Positions 36,456 through 46,287 of a stretch of DNA of 64,000 nt are shown piece after piece. The first letter of the stretch is position 1; every line of letters starts with the position of its first letter. The position numbers were made by a program, and so were the translations under genes. Origin of the DNA: Saprospiraceae bacterium. Its GTDB lineage: Bacteria > Bacteroidota > Bacteroidia > Chitinophagales > Saprospiraceae. The stretch lies in assembly GCA_016719855.1 (NCBI GenBank), contig JADJYH010000006.1:62001-126000 (forward strand), in the 5' to 3' direction. The notes under the pieces were generated by a model. That model made no database searches, was not told the origin of the DNA, and was given only the letters and a program-made list of their open reading frames with translations.

Positions 36456-37957
36456 ATGTTACGAAATATTTTTCCGTTGATTTTCAGCCTGTGCATCTTC
36501 GGCAGCACCAGTGCTCAGACCATTTACCTTAAAATGGACGAAAACTGCATGGACCGCCTCGAATACGACGCTGGCAACTCCACTAACCCCTACGTCTCCT
36601 ATTCCTTCAAGTTGGGGACAAGCAATTCGCCTCTTTCGATGTTGGAATTGAGTCCTCCAAATGGGTTCAGGAACTGCCGGGCAAAGTCACCTATTGCAAT
36701 ACACTCAAGATTGACAAGGATTTTATCAACAAGGTGAACGATGGCCGTACCAAGCTGTATATCGTCCGGGAAACGTCCACCCAGTACCACGTGGCAAGCG
36801 TTGATAAGGCAGCTATGCTGGCCACCAAAGGTGGAACAATGGAGTTTGCGACAGACGACGTTGCATTTTCCCTGTACCTCAATAATCCGTTGTCCGGCGT
36901 CAATTTGGCGCTCCCTGGTTCAAAATTGGAGGTTTACCTAGACGGAACCATCAATTATCAATGCTTGAAAGGTTATATTTTGCAGAAAAAAGCAAGCAAA
37001 GACAGCCGTTCGTTCAAGGAGTACGTCATCGTACCTGAACTTGGCATCGTTGAACGGGCTTCTGTTGCCAAAAGTGGTTTTATTGACGAAATTCTTCGTG
37101 ACAATGAGTTCAAACTGGCAAAAGTGGACGATGTTCTTTTCAAATCCATCCTTTCTGATGTCTGCGACCATTATCAGGCTACCTACTATGATGGCGTTAC
37201 AAGTACCCAGCCTACCAGCTACGACTACATAGCCTCGAAGGGCGGCGTACCAACCAGCTATGGCGGCGGCGACCCCTGCGCCCCTACCACCGAACCAGGC
37301 GTGCATGTCGTTCAAAAAGGTGAAACACTTTATGGGCTTTCAAAAAGATACGGTGTGCAGGTTGCCCAAATTCAAGGCTGGAACAACTTGGACAACAGCA
37401 ACATCATCAGCTTGTGCCAGCGACTTTGGGTGAAAGAGCCTTCCGGCAAAACTACTACCAGCACAGGCTCACAAACCACTGAAAAAGGGGGCAGTACAAC
37501 CACTTCATCCACCGGGTATTGGACCCAATCGGCTGGCGAACACCAAGTCCGGTCAGGAGAAACGGTGGCAAGCCTCGCAAGAATGTACGGCTACACCGAA
37601 GAGCGCTTCCGCAAAATGAACGGCCTGTCGCTCACCGAAACCTTGCTCCCTGGCCAGCGCCTTCGCACGAACGATTGCAACTGTCCTACCCTCGAAACCT
37701 CGACCAAGGACACGCCGCTTCCTTACGACCAGCCTACCGAAACGCTGGTCGCTAAAGAAGGGACTGCCGCTACCACCAAGCCAATCAACAACCAAGATGT
37801 GTATTATCGTCCCATCAGTGTGCACGTGGTGAAGGACACAGACACTTTGTACAGCATTGCGAAGCAGTACAACACAACAGTTGAGCGAATTTTGGAACTG
37901 AACGGCATGACCAAGAACGACAAACTCACAAACGAGCAACGGATTTACGTTCAGTAA
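36456..37957 (+). CDS. Secreted protein with three LysM domains (one frameshift)
   Basis: Signal peptide MLRNIFPLIFSLCIFGSTSA. A domain of about 230 residues with an internal frameshift at about 36,638 (restoring one T gives SPLSFDVGIESSKWVQELPG, then KVTYCNTLKIDKDFINKVND) is not a family I can name. Three LysM repeats follow: HVVQKGETLYGLSKRYGVQV, HQVRSGETVASLARMYGYTE and HVVKDTDTLYSIAKQYNTTV, each ending in a '...QR.WV/LRT/IYV' strand. LysM binds peptidoglycan glycan chains, so the protein probably sits at the cell wall in the periplasm. It ends before a strong terminator. Confidence 0.85.
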
Positions 37958-37995
37958 ATTCAAAATAAAATAGCTGGCATGAGCTGGCGCAACGA

Positions 37996-38030
37996 AAGAT
38001 TCCGGCCTCCACAAGCCGGAATCTTTTTTT
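37996..38030 (+). terminator. Rho-independent terminator after the LysM gene
   Basis: AAGATTCCGGC / GCCGGAATCTT perfect 11-bp stem, eight-base loop, T7 tail. Confidence 0.95.
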
Positions 38031-38061
38031 GTTGATAAATTACCGTCCACCTTTTTTTAAC

Positions 38062-38643
38062 ATGGAACTCGACCAAAATTACTGGCAGCACAAGTACCTC
38101 GAAGAAAGTACACCTTGGGATATTGGCTACACCTCTCCTCCGCTCAAGGATTTTATTGATGGGCTGGACGACCAAAACATTCGCATTTTGATACCAGGTG
38201 CAGGGCGTGCCTACGAGGCAATTTACCTCCACAGAAAGGGATTCAACCAAGTTTTTGTCTGCGATTGGGTGGACGAGGCGTTCGAGCACCTACGTGCTGA
38301 AGCACCTGATTTTCCTGAACATCAACTGCTTTGTGGGGACTTTTTCGAGTTAGAGGGCGAGTATGATATGATTTTGGAACAAACGTTTTTTTGCGCCATA
38401 TCTCCCTCATTGCGAGGCAGTTATGTGTCAAAGGCTGCAAATTTGCTCCGCAAAGGGGGCAGTTTGGCAGGATTGCTTTTTGCCAGCCAATTCGAAAAAG
38501 CAGGCCCACCGTTTGGGGGTACTGAAAATGAGTACCGAAACCTATTCTCTGAGAAATTCGAGGTAATTACGATGGAGATGGAAGAAAATTCTATTCTGCC
38601 ACGAAGCAAAAATGAATTGTTCGTCAAATTAATCAAGAAGTAA
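38062..38643 (+). CDS. TPMT-family SAM-dependent methyltransferase
   Basis: 193 residues from ATG 38,062 (MELDQNYWQHKYLEESTPWD). The opening W.....TPWDIGYTSPPL and SAM motif RILIPGAGRAYEAIYLHRKG, followed by VFVCDWVDEAFEHL and YDMILEQTFFCAISPSLRG, are diagnostic of the thiopurine methyltransferase-like family (Pfam TPMT). These enzymes methylate thiols, halides or tellurite-type compounds; the substrate here is not predictable. The terminator stem of the LysM gene ends just upstream, so it must use a promoter overlapping that region. Confidence 0.88.
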   Translation: MELDQNYWQHKYLEESTPWDIGYTSPPLKDFIDGLDDQNIRILIPGAGRAYEAIYLHRKGFNQVFVCDWVDEAFEHLRAEAPDFPEHQLLCGDFFELEGEYDMILEQTFFCAISPSLRGSYVSKAANLLRKGGSLAGLLFASQFEKAGPPFGGTENEYRNLFSEKFEVITMEMEENSILPRSKNELFVKLIKK

Positions 38644-38730
38644 ATTTTAGCCAAACATAGTATTAGTATTGAATTTCACCCCAAGGCAAAGTTTTAATAC
38701 TTAGGATTATTGCAGATTGGAATGTAAAAC

Positions 38731-38738
38731 TATCTTTG
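38731..38738 (+). promoter_or_regulatory. Bacteroidota promoter box TATCTTTG upstream of the M23 gene
   Basis: TAnnTTTG with TTGC 17 nt upstream (38,710-38,713). It gives a leader of about 220 nt before the peptidase start. Confidence 0.55.
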
Positions 38739-38864
38739 CCCCCGTTCTAAACATCGAGACAAAAGAAAGAACGAAAACTACCGACCCACCGTATCCAACA
38801 AAACTAGACCTCAAACCAAATTTAAGAGGCTTATTTACAATTTCCCTGCTTACTGGAAGCTACG

Positions 38865-38913
38865 AAAAACGCTGTTTTTCATGCGAGTGAAAAACCAGTA
38901 AGGCGTTTTTTTT
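38865..38913 (+). promoter_or_regulatory. Terminator-like hairpin in the leader of the M23 peptidase gene
   Basis: Outer stem AAAAACGC / GCGTTTTT and inner stem TTTTTCA / TGAAAAA, separated by a bulge, followed by eight T. It lies between promoter box and start codon, so it would attenuate rather than end a gene. Confidence 0.5.
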
Positions 38914-38968
38914 CAAAAAACGTCGTGGCACCAATTTTTTTAACTTAAAAAAAGGAATAGTGGATTAC

Positions 38969-40348
38969 ATGAATTCGGGAAGAATGATGAAGTATGGTAT
39001 TTTGGGTTTGCGAAATAAGAAAAAGAGTCTTGTAAAACTCGGAACAGCAATCGGCCTTGCCGCCGCCATATTTTACCCAACTGTTAAGAACAACAACATT
39101 TCGATGGGAGCCTCCCTGGTTCCATTGGACGTTAGGATGGAGGAAGAAATTGGTTCTTTTCCAATCATCGTTCCTACCATCAAGTATGGCTTCGCCATTG
39201 ACACCTTTCAAGTTGAGGAAGGCAAAATTCAAAAAAACCAGACGTTGGGCACCCTGCTCACTTCATACGGGATGGACTTGCTTTCTATCGAAACGCTGGT
39301 GAAAAACTCGAAAGGTGTCTTCAACATCAACCGCAATTTCCGCATTGGACAAGACTACTTGCTGCTGCTCGACCGGCAATCGGGAAAGCCCAAGCACCTA
39401 GTTTTCGAGCCGAACGTGTTCGAATATGTGGTGTTCAACCTTCAAGGAGAATTAAACGTACAGAAAATTGAGCGGGAGGTAGAAACGCAACTGAAGTCGG
39501 TCACTGGCGAGATAAACAGTTCACTTTGGGCTGCGTTGACCGAGAACAAAGTAGACCCCGAGGCTGCCGCAAAAATGGAAGACGCCTTGGAATGCTACGT
39601 GGATTTCAGCCATACCCAAGAAGGCGATAAGTTTAGGTTGCTTTACGAGGACAAGTTCATATCCGGCAAATCGGTCAGCTCGGGCCAAGTTTACGCAGTG
39701 AACTACCAGCGGGACGGCAAGGACTACTATGCATTCTGGTTCGATGATGGTAAGACCAAGGGCTTCTACGACTTCGATGGCAGCACCTCGAAAAAAGGCT
39801 TCTTGAAGTCACCGCTGAAGTTCACCCGAATTTCCTCCAATTTTAGCTACAAACGGTTTCACCCGATTTTGAAGACCGTCAGGCCACACCTCGGCACAGA
39901 CTATGCTGCACCACACGGTACGCCCATCTATGCCATCGGAGACGGTGTAGTGGAAGAGGCCACTCATGGAAAAGGCAATGGCAAATACGTAAAAATCAAG
40001 CACGACAAGACCTACCAAACGCAGTACCTGCACATGTCCCGCTTTGCCAAAGGCATCCGCCGTGGCACGAAGGTAGTGCAAGGACAAGTGATTGGCTACG
40101 TCGGGAGCACAGGGCTTGCCACAGGCCCGCACGTTTGCTTCCGTTTTTGGAAAAACGGCAAACAGGTCAACCACCTGCGTGAAAAATTGCCAGTTTCAAG
40201 GAAAATGCCAGCTGACAAGCTCAAGGATTTTTATAAAGTGCGGGACAACTATTTGATGCTGATGGAGCAGGAAGGCATTATCAATAACAGCCAATTTCAA
40301 CCACATTCAGTGGATACAACGGGTAGTGCTGGCAGTGCCGCACCCTAA
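38969..40348 (+). CDS. M23 family (LytM-type) metallopeptidase
   Basis: About 459 residues; ATG 38,969 (MNSGRMMKYGILGL) is preferred over the GTG at 38,960. One membrane/signal segment (LGTAIGLAAAIFYPTV), then an Opa-like middle region (YVDFSHTQEGDKFRLLYEDK), then the peptidase domain: RFHPILKTVRPHLGTDYAAP has the HxxxD zinc ligands, and QYLHMSRFAKG the general base His. The second zinc motif reads GPHVCFRFW, with Cys where the classical family has HxH. Likely a periplasmic peptidoglycan hydrolase or its catalytically altered regulator. Confidence 0.9.
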   Translation: MNSGRMMKYGILGLRNKKKSLVKLGTAIGLAAAIFYPTVKNNNISMGASLVPLDVRMEEEIGSFPIIVPTIKYGFAIDTFQVEEGKIQKNQTLGTLLTSYGMDLLSIETLVKNSKGVFNINRNFRIGQDYLLLLDRQSGKPKHLVFEPNVFEYVVFNLQGELNVQKIEREVETQLKSVTGEINSSLWAALTENKVDPEAAAKMEDALECYVDFSHTQEGDKFRLLYEDKFISGKSVSSGQVYAVNYQRDGKDYYAFWFDDGKTKGFYDFDGSTSKKGFLKSPLKFTRISSNFSYKRFHPILKTVRPHLGTDYAAPHGTPIYAIGDGVVEEATHGKGNGKYVKIKHDKTYQTQYLHMSRFAKGIRRGTKVVQGQVIGYVGSTGLATGPHVCFRFWKNGKQVNHLREKLPVSRKMPADKLKDFYKVRDNYLMLMEQEGIINNSQFQPHSVDTTGSAGSAAP

Positions 40349-40392
40349 TTTTTTATATCAATCAGAACGAAAAGACTACTTCAAACGCAACG

Positions 40393-40421
40393 AGGCCGCA
40401 GGTAACTGCGGCCTTTTTTTT
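40393..40421 (+). terminator. Rho-independent terminator after the M23 gene
   Basis: AGGCCGCAG / CTGCGGCCT with a four-base loop and T9 tail. The tail touches the stop codon of the convergent UbiD gene. Confidence 0.95.
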
Positions 40422-42240
40422 ACCACTTTACCCCCTCCATCAGCTTGTCCACCCGACGGCTGACAGCTTCGTCGGCAACAAGTTCCGGTGCATGGTGTGG
40501 CTTTTTCCTGGCATCAAAAACGAGGCCGCCTCGGCAACCCCAATGCTTCTTTTCGACGAAAGATTGGATACCGTGGATATCGTGCGAGGGGTTCACACGG
40601 GTGAAGCCAACCCAAAGAAAATTGTTGAGCGTGGCAGCCGTGAAGCTCGAATCGTCAACGAGCAGAATCAATGGGATGTGTTTTTCAAAATAAGCAGCGA
40701 AACGCTCCATCTCCTTCGTAAACCGCTGATTATCAATGCTTCCGTTCGTGATTTCAAATTTGGTGGCTTGAACAACGAGAATGCCGGGCTGCACAAAAAC
40801 CGGGTTTGAGAAACCGGCTGGCAAGCTGAAATCAGGTGGCAACTCTGCCCTCAGTTCCCTTCTTTTTGCTCCGCAACAAGCGATGACCACCTTGCTCCCT
40901 TCGTTCCAGCCAGAGCCTGAATAATCCAGTGTGTCCATCGTGGTTTTGGTCTGGAAATGGAGGTCACGGCTCAGGTCAATCCGCTCCAGTACGTGCTGGA
41001 AAAAATGCGGAATATCGTGTGTGTTCAGCTTTGGGTCGTCGTCGCCATTGGCGATGATGAGGAACTTGGCGAGCGTCGTTTGCCCCTTGCCCAACAGGTG
41101 GTTGGCCTGCGTCAAAATCTCCTCTGGCTTCGGCTCCCTAAACGGCATGTAGCGCTCGCTGCCGATGGCCAACAGCAACGGGTGAACCCCGGCAGCATCC
41201 ACTGCATGAACTTCCCTGATGCCGGGAAACTCCTGGGAGGTAAGCGGCTCGACGATTTGGTGTATCAGCCAACCGAACGACGAATCCTCCTGAGGCGGCC
41301 TACCAACGACCGTAAAATGCCAGATTGCGTCCTTGCGATGGTAAACGTTCTCGACTTCCATCACCGGAAAATCGTGGGCAAGCGAGTAGTAGCCAAGGTG
41401 GTCGCCAAACGGTCCTTCTGGTTTCTTTGCGTCCTTGCGGATAGTACCGGTGATGACGAAATCAGCGTCCGCAGAAATCACATGACCATTCTCCCATTTG
41501 TACCTGAAACGCCTGCCACCGAGCAGCCCGGCGAAGGTCAGTTCGCTCAAACCCTCCGGCATGGGCATGATAGCAGCAAAGGAGTGTGACGGTGGTCCCC
41601 CCACAAAAATGGCACAGCGGAACGGTTCATCGCCTTTGTTGTACTGCGTGTGGTGGATGCCAATGCCCCGGTGAAGTTGGTAGTGCAGCCCGATTTCCTT
41701 GTTCGCAACGTATTCATTTCCAGAGAGTTGTATCCGGTACATGCCGATGTTGGTGTGCATGATGTTCGTATCCTTCGGGGGCAATGTGAGCACCTGTGGC
41801 AGCGTGATGAATGCCCCGCCATCCATCGGCCATGACTTGATTTGGGGCAGTTGGTCAATGGTCGTTTTCCCATACAGTACCGGGGCCGACCAAGCCTTTT
41901 TGGGCAATGCGGTGAGGGCAGTGAAAGGCGCACCGAGGTAGCGCATCGGATTTTTCAACGCCCGCATCGGGTCGGCCTTGAGTTCCATGACTCGTCTCAC
42001 TTTGTCCAAAGTTTCCCGAAAAATAAAAGTTGTGCGTTCTGTCGTTCCGTACAAATTGGACACTGCTTGGAATGGACTTCCCTTCACCCGCTCGAACAAA
42101 ATCGCTGGGCCTTGGGCATCGTACACCCGTCGGTGGATTTCTGCCATTTCGAGGTTGGGGTCAGTTTCAGTTTTGATACGGAGCAGGTGGCCGTGTTTTT
42201 CAAGGTCGTTGACACATACTCGGAGGCTGCGATAGGACAT
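40420..42240 (-). CDS. UbiD family (prenyl-FMN) decarboxylase
   Basis: 606 residues from ATG 42,240 (MSYRSLRVCVNDLEKHGHLL). Landmarks: ERVKGSPFQAVSNLYGT, NIGMYRIQLSGNEYVANKEI, FVGGPPSHSFAAIMPMPEGL, the prenyl-FMN/metal site PEGPFGDHLGYYS and the C-terminal WGCRGGLVFDARKKP. UbiD enzymes carry out reversible non-oxidative decarboxylation using prenylated FMN supplied by UbiX. In Bacteroidota this long form is commonly linked to menaquinone or other aromatic precursors. A UbiA-type prenyltransferase lies 2.4 kb away but not in the same operon. Intact. Confidence 0.92.
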   Translation of the reverse strand: MSYRSLRVCVNDLEKHGHLLRIKTETDPNLEMAEIHRRVYDAQGPAILFERVKGSPFQAVSNLYGTTERTTFIFRETLDKVRRVMELKADPMRALKNPMRYLGAPFTALTALPKKAWSAPVLYGKTTIDQLPQIKSWPMDGGAFITLPQVLTLPPKDTNIMHTNIGMYRIQLSGNEYVANKEIGLHYQLHRGIGIHHTQYNKGDEPFRCAIFVGGPPSHSFAAIMPMPEGLSELTFAGLLGGRRFRYKWENGHVISADADFVITGTIRKDAKKPEGPFGDHLGYYSLAHDFPVMEVENVYHRKDAIWHFTVVGRPPQEDSSFGWLIHQIVEPLTSQEFPGIREVHAVDAAGVHPLLLAIGSERYMPFREPKPEEILTQANHLLGKGQTTLAKFLIIANGDDDPKLNTHDIPHFFQHVLERIDLSRDLHFQTKTTMDTLDYSGSGWNEGSKVVIACCGAKRRELRAELPPDFSLPAGFSNPVFVQPGILVVQATKFEITNGSIDNQRFTKEMERFAAYFEKHIPLILLVDDSSFTAATLNNFLWVGFTRVNPSHDIHGIQSFVEKKHWGCRGGLVFDARKKPHHAPELVADEAVSRRVDKLMEGVKW

Positions 42241-42475
42241 GTTGTTGAAGGAAAAAGGTGAAAGTAAAAAGAAAAAAGTAGGCAATTGCGATGGGCAACT
42301 TTTGCCTTCCAACTTTTGACTTTAGTAGGCGAAGGTAGAAATCGTAAACAGAAATGACGAGTTTCGGTTCATGCGAACTAATTTTCGGACGTATTGGTTT
42401 GAGCAACCCGAATGTGCCCCGGAAATCCTATTCGGGGCAAGAATTTCCCCGGAAAGAATTGCCGGGATCGCAATT

Positions 42476-43877
42476 ATGGCAAAAATCAAAATTTCAGGAA
42501 AAGAACTTATCAAACTTGGCTACCCAGAGGGCAGGGCCATTGGCATGGCCATCAATGTTGTTCACCAACATTTTAAAAAAGAGAAAAAAGGAAAAAGTGA
42601 TGGCAATGCTCCAAGCTGTACTGGAAAACCCAGAGGGCTACGCCGATGACGAGGTGCTGGGGCGAATTGTGTTCGAACTGGTGGAGCAAACGCCCACGCA
42701 AGTCGCTGAAATCCCTTTGAACCAAACCCCAAAAAACTATAAAACCTACGGCCTTGAAGCCATCGAAAAAGAGGCAATTGACCAAATGGATGTGGCCGTT
42801 CGACTGCCAATCGCCGTGGAGGCAGCGCTGATGCCCGATGCCCACCAAGGCTACGGCCTGCCCATTGGTGGGGTGCTGGCGACCGATAATGCGGTAATCC
42901 CATTTGGCGTCGGCGTGGACATTGGCTGCCGTATGTGCCTCACCTTTTACGACCTCAAACCAGAATTTTTGGAAAAAAACCGCTCGAAACTTGGCCAGAT
43001 GTTGAACGAAAACACGGCTTTCGGCTACCAAGAATTGGTAAAACCGATGGACGACGCCATTTTTGAAAGGCCAGAATTTCAGGAGATTTCCGTTGTAAAA
43101 CCCTTGAAAGACAAGGCATTCCGGCAAATCGGCTCGTCCGGTTCGGGAAACCACTTCGTGGAATTTGGCGTGGTGGAAATCTTGGACGAGCAAAACGAGT
43201 TTGGCGTTTCGACTGGTAACTATCTGGCCCTGTTGTCGCATTCTGGCTCACGGGCATTGGGTGCCAACATCGCAGATTACTACACTAAACTGGCCATAAA
43301 AGCCACCCCATTGCCGAAGGAAGCGCAGCACCTCGCCTGGCTTGGGCTGGATACCGAAGCTGGCCAAGAATACTGGCTGGCGATGAACCTAGCTGGCGAT
43401 TATGCCTCAGCTTGCCACCACCACATCCATGCCCGGATAGCCAAGGCGTTGGGCGAGCAGCCGCTGGCAATGGTCGAAAACCACCACAACTTTGCCTGGA
43501 AAGAAAAGTTGACCGATGGCCGGGAAGTCATAGTTCACCGAAAGGGCGCTACCCCGGCAGGCAAGGGCGTACTGGGTGTCATTCCCGGCTCGATGGTACA
43601 CCCTGGCTTCATCGTTCGGGGGAAGGGCAGCCCACTGGCGCTAAACTCGGCCTCGCACGGTGCTGGCCGATTGTTCTCCCGGACGAAGGCGAAGAACTCG
43701 TTCACAGAGTACGAATTAAAAAAGGTGCTGAAATCGCACGGTGTGGATTTGTTCGGCGGTGGCCTCGACGAGGCGCCGATGGCCTACAAGGACATCAGAA
43801 AAGTGATGGATTTTCAGAAGGATTTGGTGGAGGTGATTGGCACGTTTACACCGAAGATTGTGCGGATGGATAGTTAG
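42476..43877 (+). CDS. rtcB: RtcB-type RNA ligase (one frameshift in an A-rich run)
   Basis: The natural N-terminus is ATG 42,476 (MAKIKISGKELIKLGYPEGR, AIGMAINVVHQHFKKEKK), which leaves frame in the A-rich run near 42,580-42,592 and continues as EKVMAMLQAVLENPEGYADD. The main frame carries the RtcB catalytic set: LMPDAHQGYGLPIGGV, FGVGVDIGCRM (Cys that binds Mn), LLSHSGSRALG, YASACHHHIHAR, VENHHNFAWKE and SASHGAGRLFSRTKA with the guanylated-histidine region. The enzyme joins 2',3'-cyclic phosphate or 3'-phosphate ends to 5'-OH RNA. Starting at the frame's own ATG (42,354) would give an unrelated N-terminus. Confidence 0.88.
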
Positions 43878-43902
43878 CGATTGGAAATCCTTACGGAGGC
43901 AC

Positions 43903-43936
43903 AAAAAAAAGGCGGCTACCCGATGGGATAGCCGCT
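43903..43936 (-). terminator. Rho-independent terminator for the minus-strand gene at 44.1 kb
   Basis: GCGGCTA... / ...TAGCCGC stem with an eight-base A-run on its left, which is a T-run on the minus strand. Confidence 0.75.
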
Positions 43937-44134
43937 GCGTCATTTACTCTCACTAATTGTATGAAACTTATTCTTAGGTTCTTTTGGAGGTTAACGCATT
44001 TTTGGTTTTCAATGTTTGATTTTAAGCCTTACTTTTAAAAAAACGTGCCAAAAATCACCTCAATATCAAAGGAATAACCAAAATTTCAGTCAATAGACGC
44101 AGCTGATTTTATTTTGGTTGGTTGACATTGAATT

Positions 44135-44569
44135 TCATTTTGGTTCTTTCTTGCCTGCCAAAATCATTTCGATGGATTTTTGAATTCGGACAGACCGTGT
44201 TTCAGGCCGCTTCGCCGCTTCTATCCAGTTGACGTACTCCTTTTTGCAGGTGTAAGAAAACGCATCGAAGATGGACTTGGCTGAAAGATTTTCGCTCATA
44301 ACTTGCCGAAAATCGTTGGGAACAGTGACCAATCTTTCTTCCGTGTCTTCTTGGACAGTGACATGAACTAGGTCGCCGGGCTGTTTCCCAAGCCGCTCCC
44401 GAATATCCTTGCGAATCAAGCACCAAACGCAATCGCCGCCCATGCTTTTCAAGAGACCACGGTACTCGATACCATCGTAGGTGATTCTTGCCTTGACCGA
44501 TTTTTTACCAAAAGTTTCCTTCAAATCGAACGGAAAAACCACCGCCCCGGAATTGGGCGCTGAAGGCAC
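44135..44569 (-). CDS. DUF1905 / YdeI (OmdA-like) domain protein
   Basis: 144 residues, GTG start. An N-terminal DUF1905-type barrel (GAVVFPFDLKETFGKKSVKA, YRGLLKSMGGDCVWCLIRKD) is followed by a C-terminal YdeI/OmdA helix pair (FSYTCKKEYVNWIEAAKRPE, RSVRIQKSIEMILAGKK), the usual 'F....p..RKeYv.wI..AK..eTR..Ri.k' motif. Function unsettled; relatives have been called bacteriocin-protection proteins. Stand-alone on the minus strand with its own terminator. Confidence 0.82.
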   Translation of the reverse strand: MPSAPNSGAVVFPFDLKETFGKKSVKARITYDGIEYRGLLKSMGGDCVWCLIRKDIRERLGKQPGDLVHVTVQEDTEERLVTVPNDFRQVMSENLSAKSIFDAFSYTCKKEYVNWIEAAKRPETRSVRIQKSIEMILAGKKEPK

Positions 44570-44623
44570 AAAATCATCTCTCCCTGAGAATTCTATGAGC
44601 TTTCGACATGCTTGAGATTTGTT

Positions 44624-45547
44624 TCAGGCGAATTTACAAACAACCAGCAAAACCAGCCCAGAAAGCATTATCAATTTTGACAGCAGGCTTGCTTTTGAAT
44701 AATCGGCCTTTGACGTCGATTTTTTGATAAAAAACAGTGTATAAACCACTGGTATCCCCACGCCCAAAATCGTGAAAAGGGCGCTCGCTTGTTCGCATCT
44801 TTGCCAAAGCCAATTCACAAATAATAGAAGGGAAAACAACAGCAGTACCCCTACACCGATGGCCCATTTTTTTGCGGTTTTTACTCCGTATTGCAGCGGC
44901 AAGGTTTGAAGACCTAGCCTGGCGTCGCCTTCCATGTCCTCAATGTCCTTCACGATTTCACGGAGCAGGGTTGAAAGGAATGCAAACAACAAGTACCCCC
45001 CGAAGAGAACACCCACTTCCGCTCCCTGTCCTTTCAGGAGGCCAAAGTTCTTCCGGTCGGCAAACAGCACGACCCCCGCCACGAATGCACAGAAAATGGC
45101 CACCACGACATTGCCCCAAAGCGGCATTTTCTTCAGTTTTTTTGAATAAAAATAAAGCAGAAAAACTGCGGTGGGGTAAATCAAAAACAGCGGTAGGTTT
45201 TCAACATAAAGCGCTAGATACCAAGCGATTGTGAAGCCAATAAAAGTAATCGCACCATAAAAAAACCAAACCAGTTTCATCGGAAAAACCCGGTTTACAA
45301 ATACCGCCTCCGGCTTGTTGATGAGGTCACTGTCGTAGTCCAGCAGGTCGTTGATGAGGTAGCCGCCAGCGGCAATCAAGACGGTCGTAAAAACCAATAG
45401 GAAAAAATGGAAAGCATCAAGAATTGGGCGAAAACCAGCCTCCCGAAGGGCAGGCAAGAGCACCAAATATTGCAGCAGATATTGCGTGAGCGCAACAATG
45501 GCAAGGTTTGGGAAACGCACCAACTTGAAAAAAGCAGGTATTCTCAT
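44624..45547 (-). CDS. UbiA family prenyltransferase
   Basis: 307 residues from ATG 45,547 (MRIPAFFKLVRFPNLAIVAL). About eight to nine transmembrane helices. The prenyl-diphosphate/Mg site is NDLLDYDSD (GGYLINDLLDYDSDLINKPE) and a second acidic motif is DIEDMEGDARLGLQTLPL. This resembles the geranylgeranylglycerol-phosphate geranylgeranyltransferase-like or aromatic-acceptor UbiA branch common in Bacteroidota. It is followed toward the left by the YdeI-like gene; upstream, a short repeat separates it from kdsC. Confidence 0.88.
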   Translation of the reverse strand: MRIPAFFKLVRFPNLAIVALTQYLLQYLVLLPALREAGFRPILDAFHFFLLVFTTVLIAAGGYLINDLLDYDSDLINKPEAVFVNRVFPMKLVWFFYGAITFIGFTIAWYLALYVENLPLFLIYPTAVFLLYFYSKKLKKMPLWGNVVVAIFCAFVAGVVLFADRKNFGLLKGQGAEVGVLFGGYLLFAFLSTLLREIVKDIEDMEGDARLGLQTLPLQYGVKTAKKWAIGVGVLLLFSLLLFVNWLWQRCEQASALFTILGVGIPVVYTLFFIKKSTSKADYSKASLLSKLIMLSGLVLLVVCKFA

Positions 45548-45587
45548 GGTAAAAAGACTGACTTGATGGTTCAACTGCACGACCCCT

Positions 45588-45618
45588 CGTAAATCGTCAG
45601 TCGTCAATCGTCAATACC
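45588..45618. repeat. Lone arm of the ATCGTCAGTCGTCAATCGT repeat family
   Basis: CGTAAATCGTCAGTCGTCAA then TCGTCAATAC, in the 63-nt gap between the UbiA start and the KdsC stop. The same words form palindromes at 46.15-46.29 kb and 50.19-50.68 kb. Confidence 0.75.
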
Positions 45619-46150
45619 TCCACACCCCGTTCAGCTTCATCACCTTTTCAATCACATCTCGGGCGCAGCCTTCACCGCCTTTTAAAGGTGAAATATAATG
45701 GCAAATTTCCCGAATTTCCGGTACGGCGTCTTTGGGGCAGGTTGGCAAACCCACCCTTCGCATCACCTCGAAATCCGGCAGGTCGTCGCCCATGTACAGA
45801 ATGCCCTCCTCGTCCAATCCGTAGGCATCGAGGAATTCCTCGTAAGCTTTTAGCTTGTTTTGCACGTTGTAAATGATGTCGAGGATACCAAGTTCCCGCA
45901 GGCGGCTGACGACGCCCTCCGACTTGCCACGGGTCAGGATGAGGATGCGATAGCCTTCGTCTACGGCCATTCGGAGCGCCTGGCCATCACGTACGCTCAT
46001 CGTTCGAAGCAGTTCGCCGCTTTCCGTTACCAGCACGTTGCCGTTGGTGAGCACTCCGTCTACGTCAAAAATAAAGGTGTGGATATCCTTGAACCGGCCG
46101 AGGATGTTGCCGGCATGTTGGAAGCGTTCGTTGTTGTCTGGAGGGTACAA
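45611..46150 (-). CDS. KdsC-like HAD phosphatase (KDO-8-phosphate phosphatase)
   Basis: 179 residues from a TTG start. HAD motif I is FIFDVDGVLTNG, motif II the Thr in ILILTRGKSEGVVSRL, motif III near NVQNKLKAYEEFL, and motif IV YMGDDLPDFEVM. The short C0-type architecture and GDDLPD match KdsC, which removes phosphate from KDO-8-P in LPS inner-core synthesis. Other steps of the pathway are not in the window. The non-ATG start is supported by the absence of any ATG before motif I. Confidence 0.85.
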   Translation of the reverse strand: MYPPDNNERFQHAGNILGRFKDIHTFIFDVDGVLTNGNVLVTESGELLRTMSVRDGQALRMAVDEGYRILILTRGKSEGVVSRLRELGILDIIYNVQNKLKAYEEFLDAYGLDEEGILYMGDDLPDFEVMRRVGLPTCPKDAVPEIREICHYISPLKGGEGCARDVIEKVMKLNGVWRY

Positions 46151-46151
46151 T

Positions 46152-46286
46152 TCTGATTTACGATTTAGGATTTACGACTGACGATTGAGGGAAGTACAGC
46201 GGTAAATATTAGTGCTTATTCGATTCCACCAAGTGACGAGCATTGAAGCAGTGAACCCAATCGTCAGTCGTCAATCGTAAATCGAA
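46152..46286. repeat. Palindrome of the ATCGTCAGTCG family without cargo
   Basis: Left arm about 46,155-46,187 (GATTTACGATTTAGGATTTA, CGACTGACGATTG); right arm about 46,259-46,284 (CAATCGTCAGTCGTCAATCG, TAAATC). Spacer about 70 nt with no ORF. It sits between kdsC and iscX. Confidence 0.8.
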
Positions 46287-46287
46287 A

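Noticed and set aside
44624..45547. UbiA and UbiD genes as one quinone-synthesis operon
   Set aside because: They are 2.4 kb apart with rtcB on the opposite strand and separate terminators between them.
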